50,038 nucleotides of DNA, taken from NCBI GenBank assembly GCA_949287365.1, contig CASEGC010000068.1, forward strand, positions 1 through 50,038. Reading direction: 5' to 3'. A model generated the notes under the pieces. The model saw nothing but the letters and a program-made list of their open reading frames with translations, made no database searches and was not told where the DNA came from. The position numbers were made by a program, and so were the translations under genes. The number at the start of each line of letters is the position of its first letter. Positions within the stretch are counted from its first letter, which is position 1. The DNA is from an uncultured Parabacteroides sp. Its GTDB lineage: Bacteria > Bacteroidota > Bacteroidia > Bacteroidales > Tannerellaceae. Positions 34,669 through 42,537 of this stretch are shown in pieces.

Positions 34669-36183
34669 ATGGGATTCATGAAGAATTTAATTGTTATTGG
34701 GCTATTGAGCGGCGCCTGCCTTGTCGGGGTCGCTCAAGAACGGGACAAGGCCTCTTATCGTTTGTGCGATTTCCATCAGCATACTACTTTCAGCGATGGG
34801 GTGTATAGTCTGGGGTATGATTTCGCGGCGTGCGACAGCTTGGGGTTGGCATGGTGGGCCAACAGCGAGCATGGCGGGTCTTCTCGTTATAATGGCTTGG
34901 TGTCCGGTAAGGATAAGGGACGTTTGGTGGAATGGGAGGCGGATGAGATTATAGGCGATGCCGATCCGGAGAATCCCAACGAGCGGGCGATGTGGCGTTG
35001 GCAGACTTTGTCGGAATATTCTTTTCCGGAAATCGTTCGGCTTCGCGAGCGGGCTTATCCGGAAAGGGTATTGATACAAGGAGTCGAGTGGAATGTCCCC
35101 GGGCATGAGCACGCGAGCGTGACTATTTTGGACGGGCAGTTCGAGGAGGCTCCGCATTGCCTGCCGCTGGCGGAGTTTGAGTATAAATTTGACTCAAGGG
35201 ACCGGGACACGCGTGGCGGCAAGACGAGAGGATGGGTGAAATCGTCCAGTTCCGACCATGAGAAAGCGATGGAAGGTATCGCTTGGCTGAAGCGGAATTA
35301 TCCGGAAAGCAGTTGGGTGATTCCCGCCCATCCAGACCGGAAGAACAGGTGGTCTGTAGCCGATTTCCGCGAGATGAACGATTTGGCTCCGGATATTTGC
35401 TTCGGTTTCGAGGGGATTCCGGGGCACCAACGGAGTAAGGACCGCGGGGAATACGCTCCGAGAAACGATACGTACGGCACTTATACGTATGGCGGCGCGG
35501 GATGGATGGTGGCGAAGGTGGGTGGCCTTTGGGACGCCTTATTGTCGGAAGGCCGTAAGTGGTGGCTGTTTACCTGTTCGGATTTCCATAACGTGAAGTC
35601 CGATTTCTTCCCGGGAGAATACAACAAGACCTATTTGTATTTGCCGGAGAAGATAGAGCCTTATCGGTTGGCGGATTACTTACGGTCCGGGGATTGCTTC
35701 GTGGTGGGCGGAAACTTTATCGACGATTTGTCCTTCACGATAAACCAGGCGCGTATGGGGCAAACCTTGGAAGCGGAGGCCGGCGAGGAAATCCTATTGG
35801 AGATTCGTCTGTCGGAGAATACGGACTCTCCCTTGCGCTTGGACCATGTCGATTTGATCGCGGGTGTCGTGGGAGCGAAGGCGAAGCCGGGAACGAGCGC
35901 TTATCAAAGCGATAGCGTCGGTACGACGCAGGTAGTCGCGCGGTTCACCTCGAAAGACTGGACACGGGATGAGCGGGGCGATATACGGATTCGCTACAAG
36001 ATAGATCCCGCCTCCTCCCATACTTATTATAGGCTAAGGGGGACGCATCTCGCTCCCGGAACGCCAAACGAGATGGACGAGCAAGGCAATCCGCTTCCGG
36101 ACAAGGGACTTAATACGGAAGAGAAAGCGATGAATGACCAATGGTTTTATTCCAATCCGATATTTTGTGAGATAAAGAAATAA
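34669..36183 (+). CDS. Exported PHP-domain phosphoesterase-like protein
   Basis: A protein of about 504 residues with a signal peptide (MKNLIVIGLLSGACLVGVAQ) and a PHP-type metal site. CDFHQHTTFSDG supplies His36, His38 and Asp43; NSEHGG, IPAHPDR and FTCSDFHN supply further ligands. PHP domains hydrolyse phosphate esters, including phosphodiesters. The C-terminal 150 residues are beta-rich. The frame is open back to 34531, but the start at 34669 (or 34678) gives the signal peptide directly. The stop is 18 bases before the susC start, so it belongs to the SusC/D operon and may act on the imported substrate. Confidence 0.85.
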   Translation: MGFMKNLIVIGLLSGACLVGVAQERDKASYRLCDFHQHTTFSDGVYSLGYDFAACDSLGLAWWANSEHGGSSRYNGLVSGKDKGRLVEWEADEIIGDADPENPNERAMWRWQTLSEYSFPEIVRLRERAYPERVLIQGVEWNVPGHEHASVTILDGQFEEAPHCLPLAEFEYKFDSRDRDTRGGKTRGWVKSSSSDHEKAMEGIAWLKRNYPESSWVIPAHPDRKNRWSVADFREMNDLAPDICFGFEGIPGHQRSKDRGEYAPRNDTYGTYTYGGAGWMVAKVGGLWDALLSEGRKWWLFTCSDFHNVKSDFFPGEYNKTYLYLPEKIEPYRLADYLRSGDCFVVGGNFIDDLSFTINQARMGQTLEAEAGEEILLEIRLSENTDSPLRLDHVDLIAGVVGAKAKPGTSAYQSDSVGTTQVVARFTSKDWTRDERGDIRIRYKIDPASSHTYYRLRGTHLAPGTPNEMDEQGNPLPDKGLNTEEKAMNDQWFYSNPIFCEIKK

Positions 36184-36201
36184 GAAACATTAGATAAAGT
36201 G

Positions 36202-39200
36202 ATGAATATGGAAAACAAGAGAAAAAAGGGAGTGGCGATAATAGCCGCGTTTTGCGCGATTACGTTCCCCGGTTCTATTTACGCGATATCCGGAATTGAA
36301 GCGGATGAGAATGTTATAGCGACCGATACACGGGCTAAGGTCTTGGTCCAAGGGGTGGTTGTCGATGAGGCCGGCATACCGGTGATTGGCGCCAATGTGC
36401 TCGTGAAAGGGACGGCTTATGGCACGACGACCGATATCGATGGTAATTTCAGTTTACCTGACGTATCTGATAGCGCTACATTGGTTGTCTCTTATATAGG
36501 TTTTCAGACGATAGAGGTAAAAGCCGCCTCGGACTTGAGAATCGTGTTGAAGGAAGACGCGGAATTGCTGGACGAGGTCGTGGTGGTAGGTTATGGCACG
36601 ATGCGCCGGAAAGACGTGACCAGTTCCATCTCTACCGTGCAGGCCGATGACTTGAACCAAGGGGTTTATACCGACCCTGCCCAGTTGCTGCAAGGTAAAG
36701 TGGCCGGTCTGACCATTACGCAATCGAGCGACCCGAACCAGTCGTCTACCATCACGTTGCGCGGTGCCTCTACGTTGCGCGAAGGTGCCGCCATGGAGCC
36801 TTATTATATCGTGGATGGCGTTCCGGGCGTAGACCTCTCGTTTGTCGCCCCTGACGATATTGAGACCATCGACGTGTTGCGGGACGCTACGGCGACGGCT
36901 ATCTACGGTTCGAAAGCGGCAACGGCGTTATTATTATTACCACTAAGCGAGGGAAAGAGGGGCGTGTCAACGTGAATTACAACGCTTACGTGGCTTTCGA
37001 CAAGGTGGCGAAGAGCTTGGACATGATGACCGCGGACGAGTTGCGCGCTTACGCGGCGGCCAATAATTTCACGTTGCCTAACGATGAGGGCGCCAATACC
37101 GATTGGCAAAAGGAGGTGCAACGCCTTGGCGTGTCGCATAACCATAACCTGTCGGTGAGCGGAGGCAACGATAAGTCCAATTATAGTGTCAGTTTGAATT
37201 ATATCAACCGGGAAGGCGTGATCCGCGGTTCGGACATGGAGCGTTTTAACGCGAGAGCGTTCGCCCAGTCCACGGTGTTGAATGACCGTTTGACTTTGTC
37301 GTTGGGCGTGAACGCCAGCCAATCGACTCGTCATGAGAGTGGAGGAGACAACTCGAATTTGTCGGAGGAGGAACGAGGTTCCCAGAACGTGATCGATGCC
37401 ATGCTTTACTATTCGCCGACGCAACCGATTCGGAACGAGGATGGCTCGTGGTATGAGTCTTTTGGCGTGACCAATTATTATAACCCTTTGTCGTTGGTTA
37501 ACGAGGATGTCATGAAGACGGTCGATAAGCACATGATGCTCACGGGTAAGGCGGACTTGAAGATTGTCGACGGTTTGACGTGGAGCGCCAATTATTCGTA
37601 TATCACGGACCAAAGCACCGCCAGCGAGTACCATTCGACGAAATCCCAATACGTTCGTAATAACGGACAGGCGACACGTAACACCTTTTTGGATAACAAG
37701 AGCGTGTTCGAGACTTACGCCAACTACGATACGACTATCGCGGACTTGCACCGTTTGGGCGTCATGTTGGGTTACTCGTGGGAAGAGACCAATAGCAACG
37801 ATGGTTTCGGCTTGACGGTGAAGGATTTCTATAACGATGACGTGACGTATTATAACCTGACTTACGCCAATACGATTGATGGTATCGATGGCGTTCAGAG
37901 CGGCACGGAGTCCACTTTGCGGATGATCTCTTTCTACGGACGTTTGAATTACGTATATAATAATAAGTATAGCTTCCAAGCCACCGTGCGTCGGGATGGT
38001 TCTTCCGCTTTCGGACGCAATAACCGATGGGCGACATTCCCGTCCGTGTCCGCTGCGTGGCGGTTGAGCGACGAGGACTTCATCAAGGACTTGAATATCT
38101 TCGATGACTTGAAGTTGAGAGTCGGTTATGGCGTGAGCGGTAACTCTTTGGGATTCGACGCTTACACCGCGATCTCGACTTATGGCGTGTCCGGCTGGTT
38201 CGATTATACCGACGCTAACGGGAACACGTCGAACAAGCATACCTTGGCGGCCACCAACAACTCGAACCCGGACTTGAAATGGGAGCGTACCGGAATGTTC
38301 AATATCGGCCTAGACTTCGCGTTCTTCGGCAGCCGCTTGAATGGTACGATCGAGTATTATGACAAGCGCACGAGCGACTTGATTTATTATTACCCGGTCT
38401 CCACCAACCGCTATCCGTTCGATACCATGACCGCTAACGTAGGTGATATCAGCAATAAAGGTATCGAGATTACGATTAACGCCATCCCGGTAGAGACCAA
38501 GGATTTCCGTTGGAACACGACGCTTAACTTGGCGCACAACAAGAACGTGGTGGAGAAACTCTCCAACGAGACCTTCTCTGTCGATTATATCGCGACCGCT
38601 TATCCCGGAATCGCCGGAAACAGCGATAAATACGTGCAACGCTTGATGGAGGGTTGTCCGATAGGGCAGTTCTATACTTTGGAGTGGGCTGGCTATGATG
38701 AGAACGGCGTGTCGCAGTTCTACGTGCATGATCCGGAGACGGGTGAGCGTACCGGAGAGGTGACGACCAGCACGGCGGGCGAGCAGAACTTGACGAAGAC
38801 CGGCAGCGCACAACCCAAGTTGACCTACGGATGGAACAATACGTTGACTTACAAGAACTGGTCGTTGAACCTTTTCTTCCAAGGTGTCTTAGGCAATCAG
38901 ATATTCAACGCCTTGCGCGCCCAATACAACGCGGTTTCGCTGGTGACATCCGGTAAGAACGTGTTGGCGAGCATCGCTGAGGACCAAAGGTTTACCGACG
39001 TGAACGCGCAAACGCCATCCGACCGCTATTTGGAGAACGGAAGCTACTTGCGCCTCTCCACCTTGTCGCTGGCCTATAACTTCGGCAATTTCGGCAAATG
39101 GGTGAACAACTTCACGCTCTATGCCACGTGCAATAACGTGTTCACCATCACGGGTTATAGCGGAACGGACCCGGAGGTCGCTTTGGGTGGCTTGACGCCG

Positions 39201-39272
39201 GGTGTCGATTGGAGCAACACCTATTATCCGCGTACACGTTCCTACATGATTGGCATGAAAGTCAACTTCTAA
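36202..39272 (+). pseudogene. SusC/RagA-type TonB-linked receptor, split by a -1 frameshift
   Basis: Conceptually 1023 residues, the normal SusC length, but read in two frames. The first part has a signal peptide, a carboxypeptidase-regulatory-like domain (GVVVDEAGIPVIGANVLVKG), the TonB box DEVVVVGYGT and a plug domain up to ATAIYGSKAA. The second part begins with the expected continuation NGVIIITTKRGKEGRVNVNY and holds the barrel to the end MIGMKVNF. The join needs one extra base near 36919-36921 (GCGGC/AACGGCG). In the actual frame a stop occurs at 36973. Either a real inactivating mutation or a sequencing error explains this. All other features look intact, and susD follows 51 bases later. 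Confidence 0.93.
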
Positions 39273-39323
39273 ATCGTAAACGGAGAAAATACAGTCATTA
39301 ACTAAAGAATAAAGCATATAACG

Positions 39324-40940
39324 ATGAAAAATAACTTCAAGCTATTTATGGCAGCGGGCTTTTGCGGCTTGATGGCCGGTTGCACGGACCTCGACGTGGA
39401 CGTGAAGTCGCAATACACGGAATATCCTTCCGATTCCGATATCGCTATCGAGGCGAAGATGGCGGATGTCTATTACGCTTTCCGCGAGAAACTGGGAAAC
39501 GAGTACAACCGGACGCAGACCCTCTCTTCCGACGAGGCGACAGGCATTAGTTTCGACGCCGATTATTACGATGGCGGAACCTATTGCCATCTTTCCCTCC
39601 ACAACTTCATGCCGAGTGACGGGGGATTGAGCTACTGGACCGACTTGTCGAGCGGTATCACCCGTTGCAATCAGGTGATAAACGATTTCGGCGGCGACGA
39701 GGCCGACCCCGCTATCGTGGCCCCCGCCAAGGTGATGCGCGCCTTCTATCACTTTATCTTGATGGACAGTTTCGGCGACGTGCCTATCATGGACCATATC
39801 CCGGAGGAGGACGAGGCGGTGGTTCGCAGCCCGAGGGCCGAGGTCGCGGAGTTTATCGAGCGCGAGCTAATCGATTGCCTGCCTTACCTGAACGAGAAGA
39901 GCGACGCTTCCACTTACGGCAAGCCTAACAAATGGATGGCGGAGGCCCTGCTCGTGAAGCTTTACATCAACTGGGCGGTCTATACGTGTGGCGACGTGAC
40001 CACCTACACGCCGGATATGCCCAACGCCAAGCTGGACGATTGCGTGCGTTATTGCGATGAGATTATCCAAAGCGGATTGTTCGACTTGAGCGATGACTTC
40101 CGCCGTAAGTTCTTCCCGGACAACGGTAACCACATCAAGGATTTCATCTACGCGATGCCTTACGATTGCGTGTCGGCTCCGGGGATGTATTACGGGCGTT
40201 TCCGTACCTTCCGCCGCATAGACGATGGCAACGGCGGTTACTATGGTGGCGAGATGGGCAACTCCTGTGCGGGCAATTACGCCATGAACCCGGAGTTCTC
40301 CGACCTCTTCGTCTTGGAGGGCGACAGGCGTAACGATTGCCTCTTGCGGGATACGGTCTACAAGTTCGACGGCGCCACGTATGAGCCTACGGACGAGGTC
40401 TTCTTGTACCAGAACGAGCTTCCGCTGGTCTTCACCAAGACCATCACGCTGAAGGAGGTGAACGAGCAGCTCAACACCGGAGCGGACTTTAACGGGTGGC
40501 GGCAAGGCTATCGCTCCATCAAGTTCTATCCGGACCCTACCGAGTACCGCGAGCACAGCCGTAGCCAAAGCAATGACGTGCCCATCTTCCGTTACGCGGA
40601 CATCCTGTTGACCAAGGCGGAGGCCATCTTGCGTGGCGCAAGCGTGACCAATAACGATACGCCCCTCTCGTTGTTCAACCAGATACGGGCCTACGTCAAC
40701 GCGCCTTTGTTGGCGGGCGCGCCTACTTTACAGGACATTTTGGACGAGCGCGGCCGCGAGTTCTTCGACGAGAACTGGCGACGTAACGACATGATTCGTT
40801 TCGGTACGTTCGAGAGCGAGTTCGGTTTCCACAAGCAAGGTTTCCCCACCGCCCGTTTCGATAAGGAGTGCCGTATTTTCCCCGTTCCGCAAGATGTCAT
40901 GAACGCGAATACCAACTGGGTCCAGAATCCGGGCTATTGA
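39324..40940 (+). CDS. SusD/RagB family nutrient-binding lipoprotein
   Basis: A 538-residue surface lipoprotein (lipobox GLMAGC, Cys20) that forms the lid of the SusC transporter. It has the usual TPR-like helical scaffold: YYAFREKLGNEYNRTQTL near the N-terminus, VMRAFYHFILMDSFGDVPI with the SusD pattern AxRAFYY-YGDVP, KWMAEALLVKLYINWAVY, DVPIFRYADILLTKAEAIL, and the C-terminal DERGREFFDENWRRNDMIRFGTF. The substrate cannot be read from the sequence; the neighbouring PHP phosphoesterase suggests a phosphorylated ligand. A 22-bp palindrome array follows. Confidence 0.95.
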   Translation: MKNNFKLFMAAGFCGLMAGCTDLDVDVKSQYTEYPSDSDIAIEAKMADVYYAFREKLGNEYNRTQTLSSDEATGISFDADYYDGGTYCHLSLHNFMPSDGGLSYWTDLSSGITRCNQVINDFGGDEADPAIVAPAKVMRAFYHFILMDSFGDVPIMDHIPEEDEAVVRSPRAEVAEFIERELIDCLPYLNEKSDASTYGKPNKWMAEALLVKLYINWAVYTCGDVTTYTPDMPNAKLDDCVRYCDEIIQSGLFDLSDDFRRKFFPDNGNHIKDFIYAMPYDCVSAPGMYYGRFRTFRRIDDGNGGYYGGEMGNSCAGNYAMNPEFSDLFVLEGDRRNDCLLRDTVYKFDGATYEPTDEVFLYQNELPLVFTKTITLKEVNEQLNTGADFNGWRQGYRSIKFYPDPTEYREHSRSQSNDVPIFRYADILLTKAEAILRGASVTNNDTPLSLFNQIRAYVNAPLLAGAPTLQDILDERGREFFDENWRRNDMIRFGTFESEFGFHKQGFPTARFDKECRIFPVPQDVMNANTNWVQNPGY

Positions 40941-40996
40941 CAGTTCGTGGCGAAGATTATAACGTAAACGAAACCAAACGTTTACAGTTTCCTTAA

Positions 40997-41124
40997 ATTT
41001 CCTCGTATGGAAACGCCCGTTTCCTTGCGAGGAAATTGTCGTTTCTCGCTTAGGAAACGCTCGTTTCCTGCCGAGGAAACTGGCGTTCCCTTATAAGGAA
41101 ACGAAAGTTCCCTTACGGGGAAAC
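40997..41124. repeat. Tandem palindrome array, 22-bp period, six units
   Basis: Eighteen-base units of the form GTTTCCT-N4-AGGAAAC start at 40997, 41019, 41041, 41063, 41085 and 41107, exactly 22 bp apart with unrelated 4-base spacers. Examples are GTTTCCTGCCGAGGAAAC and GTTCCCTTATAAGGAAAC. The array lies between the converging susD and dcuB genes and ends 15 bases before the dcuB stop codon. Confidence 0.92.
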
Positions 41125-41138
41125 GGGAAGGAAGCTTC

Positions 41139-42449
41139 TCAGAGGAATTGAATGAACAGCAGCCCCAATGCTACGGAGATGCCGGTGGCTATCAGGCCGG
41201 GCATCATGAAGGAGTGGTTCAGTACGTACTTGCCGATGTGGGTCGTGCCGGTGCGGTCGAAGTTGATGGCGGCCACTACCGTGGGGTAATTGGGGATGAA
41301 GAAATAGCCGTTCACCGCCGGGAAGAGGGCGATGAGCATATAGGGCGAGATGCCGAGGGCGATGCCCAACGGGAGCAAGGCGCGGATGGTGGCGGCCTGG
41401 CTGAACAAGAGGATGGACATCACGAAGAGCGCGATGCCGAACAACCAAGGCATTTGCGTGACGATTTGCTCGATGGAGCTTTTCAGCTCGGCCATGTTGC
41501 CCGCTATGAAGGTGTCGCCCATCCAAGCGATGCCGAAGATGGCCACTACCGCCTGCATACCGGCGGAGAAGACGGAGCCTTGCGCCGCCTTGATGCCGTC
41601 GGTCTTCGTGAGGAGCAGGATGAGGGCGGATGCGCCAAGCATCAATACCTCGATGATATGTGACATGCGCATGGGGACTTCTTCCCGTCCGACTTGAAAC
41701 GAGGGACGCAAGGATTCGATGGAGCCGAATAGGACGATCGCGATGGTGGCCGAGATGAAGATCGCGACCGACAATAGAGCTTTCCCCTGATTCGTGACGG
41801 CTTTTGTTTGGTAATGTTGCTCGCTAATCTCGTGGTTCGCCAACCGACGCAGGTATTCCGGGTCTTGCTCTAATTCTTTCCCCACTCGCAGTGAGTAGAA
41901 GGCTCCCGCCAATACGCCGATAAGCGTGCAGGGTATCGATATCATCAGGATGTCCATCAGGGAGATGCCGTAGCCGGCCAGCATACTGAGCAGGGCGACC
42001 GTGGCGGCGGATATCGGGCTGGCGGTGATGGCTTGTTGCGAAGCGATGACGGCGATGGCCATCGGGCGCTCCGGGCGTATCTTGGTCTCCGTGGCGACCT
42101 CGGCGATGACGGGCAGCACGGAGTAGGCCACGTGCCCCGTTCCGGCGATGAAGGTGAACAGGTAGGTGACGATGGGGCTGAGGAGCGTGATGCGTTGCGG
42201 ATGCTTGCGCAGGAGCTTTTCCGCCCACTTCACCATCAAGTCCAGGCCGCCCGCCGCCTGCATGCAACTGGCGGCGGCGATGACGGCGACTATCATTAGC
42301 ATCACGTCGATGGGGGGCGAGGTGGGTTGCAAATCGAAACCGAACGTGAGGATGCCTAACCCGAGGCCTCCCAATACACCTAATCCGATACCGCCGATGC
42401 GAGCGCCTATGATGATGGCGAGTAATACGAAAGCGAGTTGTAATAACAT
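41139..42449 (-). CDS. Anaerobic C4-dicarboxylate transporter, DcuA/DcuB family
   Basis: A 436-residue polytopic carrier exchanging fumarate, malate, aspartate and succinate under anaerobic conditions. Family segments include SPIVTYLFTFIAGTGHVAYS, MAIAVIASQQAITASPISAA and YGISLMDILMISIPCTLIGV. About 11 membrane helices are visible. The start MLLQLAFVLLAIIIG at 42449 is preferred; a frame extension to 42488 would add a hydrophilic tail and overlap the promoter palindrome. It is divergent from the GH2 gene and shares a symmetric promoter region with it. It fits succinate export in a fumarate-respiring or fermenting cell. Confidence 0.92.
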   Translation of the reverse strand: MLLQLAFVLLAIIIGARIGGIGLGVLGGLGLGILTFGFDLQPTSPPIDVMLMIVAVIAAASCMQAAGGLDLMVKWAEKLLRKHPQRITLLSPIVTYLFTFIAGTGHVAYSVLPVIAEVATETKIRPERPMAIAVIASQQAITASPISAATVALLSMLAGYGISLMDILMISIPCTLIGVLAGAFYSLRVGKELEQDPEYLRRLANHEISEQHYQTKAVTNQGKALLSVAIFISATIAIVLFGSIESLRPSFQVGREEVPMRMSHIIEVLMLGASALILLLTKTDGIKAAQGSVFSAGMQAVVAIFGIAWMGDTFIAGNMAELKSSIEQIVTQMPWLFGIALFVMSILLFSQAATIRALLPLGIALGISPYMLIALFPAVNGYFFIPNYPTVVAAINFDRTGTTHIGKYVLNHSFMMPGLIATGISVALGLLFIQFL

Positions 42450-42481
42450 ATTGTGTAATGCGATTGATTTAGTTTGTAATG

Positions 42482-42507
42482 GTGACAAAAATACCTAATT
42501 TTGTCAC
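42482..42507. promoter_or_regulatory. Symmetric divergent promoter between dcuB and GH2 gene
   Basis: A 9-bp perfect inverted repeat (GTGACAAAA ... TTTTGTCAC, 8-base centre) contains a TAnnTTTG -7 element on each strand: TAATTTTG on plus (42496-42503) and TATTTTTG on minus (42482-42489). Both lie at fitting distances from the start codons at 42538 and 42449. The palindrome could also bind a regulator. Confidence 0.6.
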
Positions 42508-42537
42508 AATGTCGAACATGAAATGGAGGAAAAACGA

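Noticed and set aside
36903..38240. 445-codon minus-strand open frame opposite susC
   Set aside because: The plus strand encodes a conserved SusC barrel; the antisense product has no family features.
36972..39272. Separate gene for an N-terminally truncated TonB receptor starting at the GTG at 36972
   Set aside because: The sequence continues the conserved SusC plug region of the frame before it; one missing base explains both parts better than two genes.
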